In this document: piece after piece, positions 54,067 to 61,063 of the stretch
How positions within the stretch are numbered: position 1 is the stretch's first letter
How the letters are laid out: each line of letters starts with the position of its first letter
Virus record (IMG/VR): IMGVR_UViG_3300009553_000019
Span: 1 to 64,000 of that record
Length of the DNA stretch: 64,000 nt
Direction: 5' to 3' (one strand)
Source: a virus
The notes under the pieces: generated by a model
Database searches by the model: none
What the model saw: only the letters and a program-made list of their open reading frames with translations
What the model was told of the DNA's origin: nothing
Position numbers and translations under genes: made by a program

Positions 54067-54428
54067 ACAGCTTGACTCGACAGCCTCAGAGAGATTTGAT
54101 CAGGTATCGATACATTCGTGAAGTTGGGACTAGAAAACCAATTGGTTGTGTTGCATATGCCCTGGGCATAGAAGGGATTCAGTTTGGTTGGTCGTTTTGT
54201 AGCCCATCTGATAAATGGGACACTAGCAAAGCTAGGATGATTGCTAGAAATCGTTTGTCTTCTGATTCTTTTCAGGAGCTTAGCTACGATACCCAGCAAT
54301 CCCCTACAAGAATGCTTCGAGATGCTTTGCAGACAATCGCAGAGCATTTTGCTAGTCATCGTGAACGAAATATGATCTCAATTATTCACGCATTGAGCAA
54401 TGACTGGGATCTCAACCCAGACCGATAA
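54060..54428 (+). CDS. Hypothetical early protein
   Basis: 122 residues. The first half is beta (YRYIREVGTRKPIGCVAYAL; IQFGWSFCSPSDKWDTSKA) and the second half helical (RMLRDALQTIAEHFASHRER). I have seen this layout in small phage proteins of unknown function, where it is often called 'conserved phage protein'. It is followed without a gap by the glycosylase-like gene (stop TAA, then ATG). Confidence 0.55.
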   Translation: MVNSLTRQPQRDLIRYRYIREVGTRKPIGCVAYALGIEGIQFGWSFCSPSDKWDTSKARMIARNRLSSDSFQELSYDTQQSPTRMLRDALQTIAEHFASHRERNMISIIHALSNDWDLNPDR

Positions 54429-54830
54429 ATGCGTCAATGGATGGTTAACCCACGGATACTCTGTAAACTCCACCTGGGAGGAGAAAATCTTGAACATTGG
54501 ATGTTTTTAGGTTCTATCAGGGTAGGAAAAACGAAGTGGGGTCACTACCCAGGTATGCTAGAAATCAAGAAGCTACATTCTCGACACGTTGAACTAGCAG
54601 CTGAAATGACAAGTCGAGGTTGGAATCATAAGAAGCCAATCACCAACCCAATGGTACATCATGCCTATGTCATAGGGCATGGAAACACAGCTTTTTGGGA
54701 TGGGTTCTTTCAGCCAGAACCAACTATAGACGTTGCAGCTAATGAACGAGAGCTTTGGAGACGTTGTCAGCGATGTAGAAATCGCATGGCAGTTTTAGGT
54801 TACAGATTTCCTCTAACAATCAATACTTAA
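54429..54830 (+). CDS. Pyrimidine-dimer DNA glycosylase-like protein (T4 endonuclease V type)
   Basis: 133 residues. The start MRQWMVNPRILCKLHLGGEN is followed by LEHWMFLGS. H15, E19 and E22 reproduce the HLxxExxE spacing of T4 endonuclease V, whose Glu23 is catalytic. HSRHVELAAEMTSRGWNHK matches the 'RQIELIAECLKRGF' helix. The C-terminus has CQRCRNR. T4 enzyme uses its Thr2 amine as the nucleophile; here residue 2 is Arg after Met, so the chemistry may differ or the protein may be a relative with another role. It would start repair of UV dimers or other base damage. Confidence 0.6.
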   Translation: MRQWMVNPRILCKLHLGGENLEHWMFLGSIRVGKTKWGHYPGMLEIKKLHSRHVELAAEMTSRGWNHKKPITNPMVHHAYVIGHGNTAFWDGFFQPEPTIDVAANERELWRRCQRCRNRMAVLGYRFPLTINT

Positions 54831-54856
54831 AGGAGCACTTTAAGTATTGGTATAAT
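54821..54856 (+). promoter_or_regulatory. Inverted repeat plus TATAAT before a GTG start
   Basis: Perfect 11-bp arms (54821-54831 and 54839-54849) with a 7-nt loop directly precede TATAAT (54851-54856), only 5 nt before the GTG at 54862. The left arm contains the stop codon of the previous gene. The -35 is poor, so this may be a regulated (activator-dependent) promoter giving a leaderless transcript. Confidence 0.4.
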
Positions 54857-54861
54857 AGTAC

Positions 54862-55197
54862 GTGAACTTTAGCTACGCATCACTACTTCAAGCCTCATTA
54901 AACCAACTTGAGCTGGAAGTAAGGTTTGAATCACTGAGAAAGATGTTCTCACATATCAGTGGAATGCCTGAACACCAGATCCCTGATCATTGGATCTATC
55001 TGTGTAATCAACCAGAAATTGCAGATGCTGTAACTACCAAGAATGCTATTCAAGTTCGTATGCAATACAACTTCAGTATTCCGGTGAATACCAATGATCC
55101 TGCCTGGAGCTCTAAGTACAAGGGAAGGGTTGTAGATATGGTTCAGCAACTACTTGATGAAGGATATTTAAGACGTCTCGTTAAAAAATCTGCCTAA
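54862..55197 (+). CDS. Hypothetical protein (GTG start)
   Basis: 111 residues. Helical N-terminal half (ASLLQASLNQLELEVRFESL), then EIADAVTTKNAIQVRMQYNF and a C-terminal helix (GRVVDMVQQLLDEGYLRRL). The only nearby promoter element puts the transcript start at the GTG. No Shine-Dalgarno sequence. No family recognised. Confidence 0.55.
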   Translation: MNFSYASLLQASLNQLELEVRFESLRKMFSHISGMPEHQIPDHWIYLCNQPEIADAVTTKNAIQVRMQYNFSIPVNTNDPAWSSKYKGRVVDMVQQLLDEGYLRRLVKKSA

Positions 55198-55202
55198 GAC
55201 TA

Positions 55203-55236
55203 TTGATTTGTTGAAAATCATTATTATGATGTTTGT
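55203..55236 (+). promoter_or_regulatory. Repeated promoter, copy 4
   Basis: TTGATT (55203-55208), 16 nt, TATGAT (55225-55230), GTTTGT, then ATG 55237. The dyad ATCAT-TATT-ATGAT is intact. As in copy 3, the start codon coincides with the expected +1. Confidence 0.75.
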
Positions 55237-55383
55237 ATGGCCGATTTGAAGAAAACAAAAGTCGAAAGTAGAGACGCTGTAGAGAAGAAACCAACTTTCA
55301 AAGATCTAGGCTTTGCTTCAAATGCTGATATGCTCTATTATCAAATTGCAATGGCTAAAGCAAAGAAGCGAGGTAAGAGATGA
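55237..55383 (+). CDS. 48-residue basic protein (leaderless?)
   Basis: The protein begins MADLKKTKVESRDAVEKKP and ends IAMAKAKKRGKR. Very Lys-rich. Its ATG is at the predicted first transcribed base of promoter copy 4, without a Shine-Dalgarno sequence, and its stop overlaps the next ATG (ATGA). It resembles the 52-residue protein after copy 3 in size, charge and position, but not clearly in sequence. Confidence 0.6.
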   Translation: MADLKKTKVESRDAVEKKPTFKDLGFASNADMLYYQIAMAKAKKRGKR

Positions 55384-55667
55384 AAACGACTCTAGAGCCT
55401 GGACAAATTACTTGCGAGATTGATGGTTGGAATTTTGGTCAATCTTCATATGCAGAAACCGATAGCTATGACAAGGGTTCTGCAACTATCGACTCACAAG
55501 GTAGGTTTTGTATAGAAATTCTCAACACCATCTACGATGATCGAAATGGTGACTCAATCGAAGAGCATTCGATAACCATCCCTAAAGAGGTTTGGCAAGA
55601 ACTAGTTCGTCGGTTTAACTCTCAAAAAATTGTAGAAGTTGGCATGGTGGTTGAGAGGCACGATTGA
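55380..55667 (+). CDS. Hypothetical beta-rich protein
   Basis: 95 residues, ATGA-coupled to the 48-residue gene. Beta pattern (GQITCEIDGWNFGQSSYAET; GSATIDSQGRFCIEIL) with a C-terminal helix (PKEVWQELVRRFNSQK). Stops 7 bases before the polymerase start. Function unknown. Confidence 0.55.
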   Translation: MKTTLEPGQITCEIDGWNFGQSSYAETDSYDKGSATIDSQGRFCIEILNTIYDDRNGDSIEEHSITIPKEVWQELVRRFNSQKIVEVGMVVERHD

Positions 55668-55674
55668 TTCTTCA

Positions 55675-56745
55675 ATGGTAAAAATAGTTAACCCAACTCC
55701 AGACAATTTCAAATCTGCTCATAGCAGATTTCCAGTAGTTCCAACTCAAGCAGAGATCCCTGGTGGGACTGCCGTTGAGGATTCGGTTGATTACTTCACC
55801 AACGACCATATTGCTAACCACCTGGAGAAGATCAAAGATATTCTCCAACGATCAGGTGATCTACAAAGAGTTTACGCTTACTCAAGAGCTGTAAATGCTA
55901 TTCGTAGCCACAGTATACCTGTCTCTAAGATGGATTTAAAGGCTGGTGATATAAAGTATGTTGGACCAGCCATCGTCCAGACTATTGAGGAGTTTATTGA
56001 GTCTGGTATGTCAAACAGGCTGAGAGACCTTGAAAAAGAGTTTCCACCACTACCAGATAGTTTGAAAGAGCTTGAGAAGGTTTCAGGCCTTGGACCAGTG
56101 AAGATTGCCAAGCTTCACAAAGAGTTTGGAGTCCTCAATCTAGCAGACTTGCAAAAACTGATTGACAGTAAACCTGATTATGAATTTGTAGCAAGTTTGA
56201 AGCAAGCTGTACACATTGCGTTAACCGAACAACCTAGAATCCCGATTGATGATGCTCTAGTAATCGGAGACCCAATCCTCGATGTTTTGAGAAATTGGGC
56301 AGAAGTGATCAAAGTTAGTTACGCTGGATCAATTCGACGAAAGCTTCCAACCGTAAAAGATATTGACATTGTTGTAGCAGTATCTGAGCATAATCGTAAA
56401 ACGGTTAGAGATAAAATCAAAGCGGCGTGGCCAGAAGATGTTTATGCAGACGGACCCAGCAAGACTCGTTTAAGAGTAAAAGGTCGTCAGCTAGACATTG
56501 TCTTTAGTGGGTTAGATTGCTGGGGAGCCAGCTTGGCATACTTCACTGGATCTCAAGCTCATAACATTCTTGTTAGAGAGCATGCTGCTAGCAAAGGTCT
56601 AAAACTCAACGAGTTTGGCTTAAACGAACGAAAAACGGGTATGTTTGTCTCAGGATGCCCTGACGAAAGGTTTCTTTATCAGTTACTAGGACTGAAGTAT
56701 GTAGAACCTGAAGATCGAACCGATAAAAAGCTAGAAACTTTATGA
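55675..56745 (+). CDS. DNA polymerase X family protein
   Basis: 356 residues from ATG 55675. Residues about 30-180 form the lyase and HhH region: NDHIANHLEKIKDILQRSGD, VYAYSRAVNAI, GDIKYVGPAIVQTIEEFIES, KVSGLGPVKIAKLHKEFG. The nucleotidyltransferase palm starts at about 217 with AGSIRRKLPTVKDIDIVV, which carries the GS motif and two catalytic Asp. A third Asp is in GRQLDIVF near 274. The thumb has YFTGSQAHNILVREHA and GLKLNEFGL. There is no PHP exonuclease domain. PolX enzymes fill short gaps in base-excision repair and end-joining. They are uncommon in phages. Overlaps the next gene by ATGA. Confidence 0.88.
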   Translation: MVKIVNPTPDNFKSAHSRFPVVPTQAEIPGGTAVEDSVDYFTNDHIANHLEKIKDILQRSGDLQRVYAYSRAVNAIRSHSIPVSKMDLKAGDIKYVGPAIVQTIEEFIESGMSNRLRDLEKEFPPLPDSLKELEKVSGLGPVKIAKLHKEFGVLNLADLQKLIDSKPDYEFVASLKQAVHIALTEQPRIPIDDALVIGDPILDVLRNWAEVIKVSYAGSIRRKLPTVKDIDIVVAVSEHNRKTVRDKIKAAWPEDVYADGPSKTRLRVKGRQLDIVFSGLDCWGASLAYFTGSQAHNILVREHAASKGLKLNEFGLNERKTGMFVSGCPDERFLYQLLGLKYVEPEDRTDKKLETL

Positions 56746-56924
56746 AGATTCTATTTCAGGTTTGGTCTGTAGGGGCTATTGTTGCTGCCAGTATAGTTGA
56801 CGTTGAAGCAGTAAACAAAGTTGGCTGGTACAAATTACGAGAGATTTTAACAAATTTGGTGATTTCTTTAATCTGGCCTGTTTTGCCACTTCTTTACCTC
56901 TATGGTAAAATACGAGGGAAATGA
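56742..56924 (+). CDS. Small membrane protein
   Basis: 60 residues, ATGA overlaps at both ends. Two hydrophobic segments (ILFQVWSVGAIVAASIV and LVISLIWPVLPLLYLYG) around a short basic loop. It sits between two DNA-repair-type genes without an obvious link. Function unknown. Confidence 0.5.
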   Translation: MKILFQVWSVGAIVAASIVDVEAVNKVGWYKLREILTNLVISLIWPVLPLLYLYGKIRGK

Positions 56925-57937
56925 GTCGTCTGCTAATCTGTGATGGAAATCCGTTGGCGTGGCGGAGTGCTCAGATTTATGAAAACCTAAGAACGAAATC
57001 AGGAATCCAAACCGGGATTATTTTTGGGGCACTTGAAAACCTGATTCGTGGAGTTACTGCTACCAAGCCAGATTCAATTATCGTAACCTGGGATATCAAC
57101 CGATCTCGATGGCGTAAAGAATTGCTTCCTAGCTACAAGTGTAGTCGAGATGTTAAGAAGTCTGCTTCTCAGGTAATCACCATAGACAATGTTGCAGAAC
57201 AGATGCTCTTAACAAGAAAGATTCTTGATCGAGCAGGTGTTCATCAGATTGGTGTTCCAGGAGTAGAGGCTGACGATCTTATTGGCATCCTCTCATCTGC
57301 TTTTGATCAGACGGGAAGCTATGATGAGGTGGTGATTATGTCACAGGATCATGACCTTCATCAGCTGATTCGCGGTCGAGTAAAATTCTACGAGCCAGTA
57401 AAGAAACAGTACATCACACCTGACTTTGTCAGAGAGAAGTTTTCTGGATTTGGCCCAGATGATCTAACACAGATCATGGCTTTGACAGGAGATGGTGGAG
57501 ATGATATACCTGGCATAAATGGAATCGGAGATGTATATGCAGTCAAGTTTCTAAAAGAATTTGGCTCTTTGGAAGCTCTTTTAGATCCTGCAAATGATGA
57601 TAGACTTAAAACTAGCAAACGTGGTCAGTCTATCATCGATGGTCGAGATATTATTCGAAAAGCCTTAAAGTTGGTTACTGTACCTAAAGTTGATGATTTC
57701 TCTCAATACCTAAACCAAGCTGAAATTTCAGCGTTTGTCGAAACTGTACGTTTACCTCCCCAAGCAGATCGATTTTCCTTTATTGGACTTGCAGAGCAAT
57801 ACGAGTTGAGGAAGTTTATAGGATCAGTGGATACAATTCTTCGAGATCCTCCAAATTTCTCTGGTTTTGAAAAGTGGTTCGAAATGACTCCAGAACGAAA
57901 TTTCGAATCAGATGCTAACCTTTTCTGGGAGAGGTAA
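56921..57937 (+). CDS. 5'-3' exonuclease / flap endonuclease (FEN, T4 RNase H/T5 exonuclease type)
   Basis: 338 residues. The FEN metal-binding set is in order: LICDGNPLAWR at the N-terminus, IIVTWDINRSRWRKELLPSY (the Asp and arch region), GVEADDLIG near 113, MSQDHDLHQL near 140 and TGDGGDDIPGINGIG near 189, followed by a helix-hairpin-helix. The length is right for phage enzymes. It would remove RNA primers and 5' flaps during replication or repair, handing nicks to the ligase encoded downstream. Confidence 0.88.
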   Translation: MSRLLICDGNPLAWRSAQIYENLRTKSGIQTGIIFGALENLIRGVTATKPDSIIVTWDINRSRWRKELLPSYKCSRDVKKSASQVITIDNVAEQMLLTRKILDRAGVHQIGVPGVEADDLIGILSSAFDQTGSYDEVVIMSQDHDLHQLIRGRVKFYEPVKKQYITPDFVREKFSGFGPDDLTQIMALTGDGGDDIPGINGIGDVYAVKFLKEFGSLEALLDPANDDRLKTSKRGQSIIDGRDIIRKALKLVTVPKVDDFSQYLNQAEISAFVETVRLPPQADRFSFIGLAEQYELRKFIGSVDTILRDPPNFSGFEKWFEMTPERNFESDANLFWER

Positions 57938-57939
57938 AC

Positions 57940-58257
57940 ATGTATTTATCATTGATAGAGACAGAACGAGTTTTTGGTTTTAAACCTAGATTAGCATTTG
58001 AAATCTACCAAAGAGAGGCTAGCAGTAATCATTTTTGGTTACTACAAGAACCAGGAGAAACCTTCTTTTGGATGCGACAGATCTTGTACAAAGAGAGGGA
58101 TATCAGTGTAGAGATTACTGGGTATCTAGGTAGGACAGTTCCTGAAACCCGAGTAGCAAATCAACCTAATTTGCAAGATCTTTGGAAGAAGTGGTATAGT
58201 CAAGCAGTTCAAAGCAGGGCTGGAATTCTTTGCCAGCCAGTAGTATACCCTTGCTGA
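57940..58257 (+). CDS. Hypothetical protein
   Basis: 105 residues. Mixed alpha/beta and rich in aromatics (SNHFWLLQEPGETFFWMRQ; LQDLWKKWYSQAVQS). It follows the nuclease by two bases and precedes tRNA-Leu by ten. No motif known. Confidence 0.5.
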   Translation: MYLSLIETERVFGFKPRLAFEIYQREASSNHFWLLQEPGETFFWMRQILYKERDISVEITGYLGRTVPETRVANQPNLQDLWKKWYSQAVQSRAGILCQPVVYPC

Positions 58258-58267
58258 AGTAGTTTTA

Positions 58268-58350
58268 GCTCCATTGGCGTAATGGCAGCCGCAGAGGACT
58301 TAAAATCCTTTACTAGCAATAGTGTCCCGGTTCGAGTCCGGGATGGAGCA
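58268..58350 (+). tRNA. tRNA-Leu (UAA)
   Basis: Class II cloverleaf: acceptor GCTCCAT/ATGGAGC, anticodon loop CTTAAAA (anticodon TAA) on a GAGGA/TCCTT stem, long variable arm TACTAGCAATAGTG, and T-arm CCCGG-TTCGAGT-CCGGG. CCA is not encoded. It reads TTA codons, which are rare in GC-rich hosts. Confidence 0.95.
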
Positions 58351-58371
58351 CTGAAAGAAAGGAGGTTCAAA

Positions 58372-58698
58372 GTGTCACAAAGAGATCGTAAGCTAATCGA
58401 AAGCTGTATCGCAAGGCATAGCATCTTCAACCCTGTTCGATGGTTATTGAGGATTGGTATTGTCAGACCATATGAGAAGTCTACTCTAAACCTGAAATTA
58501 GGTAAAGTTGAGATTGACTGTCAATTAAAGGGACCTTTTAGTTGGGAACCTAAACACATATGGGTTTATGTCTGGAAGAGTGAAAGACGTATAGGTTTTT
58601 TTAGAAACTTGCCTGGGGTTGTTAACGACGTTGGAACATGGCTGCCACGTAGGTGGGGATTTTACATAGTCGGGTTTGAGTTTGGACAACGAGGTTAA
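58372..58698 (+). CDS. Hypothetical basic protein
   Basis: 108 residues from GTG 58372, chosen because AAAGGAGG lies 7 nt upstream. The frame is open further upstream, but that part is the tRNA-Leu gene. The sequence (RDRKLIESCIARHSIFNPVR; GFFRNLPGVVNDVGTWLPRR) shows no known motif. It overlaps the GIY-YIG gene by about 20 bases. Confidence 0.55.
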   Translation: MSQRDRKLIESCIARHSIFNPVRWLLRIGIVRPYEKSTLNLKLGKVEIDCQLKGPFSWEPKHIWVYVWKSERRIGFFRNLPGVVNDVGTWLPRRWGFYIVGFEFGQRG

Positions 58699-59044
58699 GT
58701 CTGCTGAAACGGTGGTTAAAGATTGGTATGTATATATGCTAATCAGTCAGAAAGACCAATCGATATACACTGGTATAACCACTGATCTGAATAGAAGAGT
58801 TAACCAACACAATTCTGGATCTGGTGCTAGGCATACTAGAAGTAGGCGACCATATCGACTACTTGGTTATGTCACCATTGGTGAATGCCCTGCTTTTGTA
58901 GAATCACCTCAGTCTAGAGCGTTGAAGCTTGAAGCTAAGGTAAAAACGCTAACTCATCAGGAAAAGTTAGAACTAGCATTGTCTAGGCTCTGGCAAGGGC
59001 CCCTGGTAGAATTAGTTAACAAGAATCTTGTTTTAGGTACTTGA
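58676..59044 (+). CDS. GIY-YIG domain protein (YhbQ/UPF0213-like)
   Basis: 122 residues if TTG 58676 is used; a GTG at 58712 would give 110. An ATG further in would cut the first motif. The domain has WYVYMLISQ (GIY part), SIYTGITTDLNRRVNQHNSG (YIG part plus the conserved Arg), RHTRSRRPYRLLGY and a downstream Lys/Glu-rich helix, as in stand-alone YhbQ proteins. The lack of a separate DNA-binding domain makes homing less likely than a repair or processing nuclease. The context of repair enzymes fits this. Confidence 0.78.
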   Translation: MSLDNEVKSAETVVKDWYVYMLISQKDQSIYTGITTDLNRRVNQHNSGSGARHTRSRRPYRLLGYVTIGECPAFVESPQSRALKLEAKVKTLTHQEKLELALSRLWQGPLVELVNKNLVLGT

Positions 59045-59075
59045 TTTGTTGCATATCATTATTATGATATTTGTA
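59041..59075 (+). promoter_or_regulatory. Repeated promoter, copy 5
   Basis: TTGATT (59041-59046), 16 nt, TATGAT (59063-59068), ATTTGT, then ATA in place of ATG. The dyad ATCAT-TATT-ATGAT is intact. The next gene uses its own AGGAAG ribosome-binding site and ATG 14 nt on, so this copy is conserved as a promoter rather than as a start codon. Confidence 0.75.
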
Positions 59076-59088
59076 TAGGAAGTTGAAG

Positions 59089-59406
59089 ATGGACCTCAAA
59101 TCAAAGTATCAGAACAAAGAAGCATTCGAACTTGACGAGCACCTATTTAGCTGGTCTGATACGTCGGCTACTGGAAGCTCTCACGGGGTTCTGTTTACTG
59201 ATATTGGAACTGACGACCATTTCTCTAAGGGCTTTTCTGTAGAGTTTGATGAGTCACAGTTGCGGGTTTGGGATTATTCGCAACAAAAAGTCGTAGAAGA
59301 GTACGACGCAGAGTTTCTTATCAGCGTAGTTGAGGAGTTGCTGTTGAAGTACAAGGAGATGAGCGATGAAGGATTTGGGGAAAAATTCAACGACCCACCA
59401 CGATGA
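59089..59406 (+). CDS. Hypothetical acidic protein
   Basis: 105 residues from ATG 59089 (AGGAAG six bases upstream); an upstream TTG is in the promoter. Acidic and beta-rich (EHLFSWSDTSATGSSHGVLF; KGFSVEFDESQLRVWDYSQQ), with a helical C-terminus. A second gene starts inside its 3' end. No family recognised. Confidence 0.55.
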   Translation: MDLKSKYQNKEAFELDEHLFSWSDTSATGSSHGVLFTDIGTDDHFSKGFSVEFDESQLRVWDYSQQKVVEEYDAEFLISVVEELLLKYKEMSDEGFGEKFNDPPR

Positions 59407-59551
59407 TGGATTCTCTCAAAGAATTGACAGAATCAAGAATCTTCTAACCTATGAAGTCGCTTTGCAAGATTTCCCTCTAGATTCTAACCCATATGAAATT
59501 ATCGGAGCAAAACTTTTGTTGAAGTGGGGAGCCAATGCCAACCGTATTTGA
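59366..59551 (+). CDS. Small overlapping gene, unknown
   Basis: 61 residues, ATG 59366 with AAGGAG seven bases before it, overlapping the previous gene by 41 nt and the ligase gene by 17 nt. The sequence ends LLLKWGANANRI. The good ribosome-binding site makes it credible despite its size. Confidence 0.5.
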   Translation: MKDLGKNSTTHHDDGFSQRIDRIKNLLTYEVALQDFPLDSNPYEIIGAKLLLKWGANANRI

Positions 59552-60827
59552 AATTTTTGAAGCTCTTGAAGCCGAACCTAGCAGGTTGGCAAAAGAGGCA
59601 ATCTTGAAGGAGAACAAGGACAATGAGCTACTTCGTGATTGCTTCTCTGCAGCCCTGGATCCGTATCGTCAGTATGGCGTAACGAATTTTAACAAGCCAG
59701 TTCCAGTTCCAGTTAACCAGCAATCTAGCACTGATGGTGTAGTTAAAAATTGGCTAAATCTGCTGACAATTTTTCAACGCAGGATTAACGTTGGTAATGC
59801 AGCTAGGACTAGAATTTTTGAATTCTTTTCCGCATGTACTGCACTAGAACAAAAATGGTGTGAGCGAATCATTACAAAAAATCTACGGTGTGGAGCTACT
59901 GAAGCAACCGTCAACAAAATCTGGCCAAAGCTCATCCCCAAATTTGAAGTTCAGTTAGCTGAAGAAGCAAAACTGGATGAGGTTAAGTACCCAGTCTATG
60001 TAGATCGAAAGATCGATGGGCTTCGATTGATCGCTTTTATCAGCCAAGGAACTGTTACGCTGATGACTCGTGGTGGTAAAGAGGTTGAAACCTTGCCAGC
60101 ACTTACTGAAGCTCTTTCCAAACTAGTTGGAGATTGGGTTCTGGATGGGGAAATTTACGGTGGAAACTGGAATGACAGTCAATCAGTAATCCACAGCTCC
60201 AAGACTCGTAAAGACGATTCAAAGATGGTTTACAACGTTTTTGATGCTATGAGTTTAGCTGAATGGCGATCTCAAAATTCACTCGATTTTTTGAGTCGAC
60301 AAAAACTGCTAATGCAATTGGTTCAAAAAATCGATTCCCCACTAGTAGTTCGAGTTGAGGGTGATATTGTAGTCGATGAAGAAACTTTGATGCTCTTTCA
60401 CAAGAAGAGCTTAGAGCTTGGCTATGAAGGTACTATGCTGAAGACCTTAGATTCAAGCTACAAGTTTGGCAGAGGAAAGAACGTAACAAAATTAAAACCA
60501 CTTTCTCGATGGACGGGAGTTGTTGTTGGGAGTTATCGTGGCAGCAAGGGAGGAAAATGGGAAAACGAGTTTGGCGGGTTCTATGTGATGGTAAAAGGGA
60601 GCAAGCGCCCAACACAGGTTGGGGGTGGTTTTTCTGATGAGCAACGAAAGACTTTTCTAGGTGCTGGGGTTGGCAGAGTAGTCGAAGTTGAGGGTCAGGA
60701 GCTTACAAAAGACGGGATGATTCGATTTCCTGTTTTTGTAGGTTTTCGTGAAGAAGCGGATCTTGATTCTCAAACAGTTTATGAGCTGAAAGAGTTGGTT
60801 AGTTACTGGATGACTAGAAATGGCTGA
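59535..60827 (+). CDS. ATP-dependent DNA ligase
   Basis: 430 residues, ATG 59535. The nucleotidyltransferase motifs are in order: VDRKIDGLRL with catalytic Lys159 (motif I), LDGEIYGG (III), YNVFDAM, YEGTMLKTLDSSYKFGRGKN (IV) and VTKLKP (V). The N-terminal 140 residues are the helical DNA-binding domain (KWCERIITKNLRCGATEATV). The C-terminal OB-fold includes GGKWENEFGGFYVMVKG. It seals nicks after the nuclease and PolX steps. The size matches phage T4/T7-type ligases. The last 8 nt overlap the next gene. Confidence 0.9.
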   Translation: MPTVFEIFEALEAEPSRLAKEAILKENKDNELLRDCFSAALDPYRQYGVTNFNKPVPVPVNQQSSTDGVVKNWLNLLTIFQRRINVGNAARTRIFEFFSACTALEQKWCERIITKNLRCGATEATVNKIWPKLIPKFEVQLAEEAKLDEVKYPVYVDRKIDGLRLIAFISQGTVTLMTRGGKEVETLPALTEALSKLVGDWVLDGEIYGGNWNDSQSVIHSSKTRKDDSKMVYNVFDAMSLAEWRSQNSLDFLSRQKLLMQLVQKIDSPLVVRVEGDIVVDEETLMLFHKKSLELGYEGTMLKTLDSSYKFGRGKNVTKLKPLSRWTGVVVGSYRGSKGGKWENEFGGFYVMVKGSKRPTQVGGGFSDEQRKTFLGAGVGRVVEVEGQELTKDGMIRFPVFVGFREEADLDSQTVYELKELVSYWMTRNG

Positions 60828-61005
60828 TATAAAGACTAACAAACAGTGGTTTAAAAGCTTAGACAGAGAAGGTAGAAAGCACGTCCTTAGCATGCTCCAT
60901 GAGGTGAGAGTATCATTTCGTCATTTTGAAGGGATTTCTAATCCCGAGGACGTTGTTAGCTCATACATAAAAGAGTTTGAAGATATTCACATCAAGATTT
61001 TTTAG
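60820..61005 (+). CDS. Small hypothetical protein
   Basis: 61 residues overlapping the ligase stop. Helical (KSLDREGRKHVLSMLHEVRV; ISNPEDVVSSYIKEFEDI). Last gene of its operon. Function unknown. Confidence 0.5.
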   Translation: MADIKTNKQWFKSLDREGRKHVLSMLHEVRVSFRHFEGISNPEDVVSSYIKEFEDIHIKIF

Positions 61006-61017
61006 ACCTGACTCTAC

Positions 61018-61052
61018 TTGATTTCTTTGTAGTCCATTATTATGATGTTTGT
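61018..61052 (+). promoter_or_regulatory. Repeated promoter, copy 6
   Basis: TTGATT (61018-61023), 17 nt, TATGAT (61041-61046), GTTTGT, then ATG 61053. One base of the left palindrome arm is changed (CCAT). The next gene has its own GAGGA and ATG at 61064, just after. Confidence 0.72.
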
Positions 61053-61063
61053 ATGAGGATCTC

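Noticed and set aside
58282-58371. An N-terminal extension of the gene at 58372
   Set aside because: The extension is a translation of the tRNA-Leu gene; the strong AAAGGAGG favours GTG 58372.
58676-59044. GIY-YIG homing endonuclease within an intron
   Set aside because: No split gene or intron ends are visible, and the domain arrangement resembles stand-alone YhbQ-like proteins.
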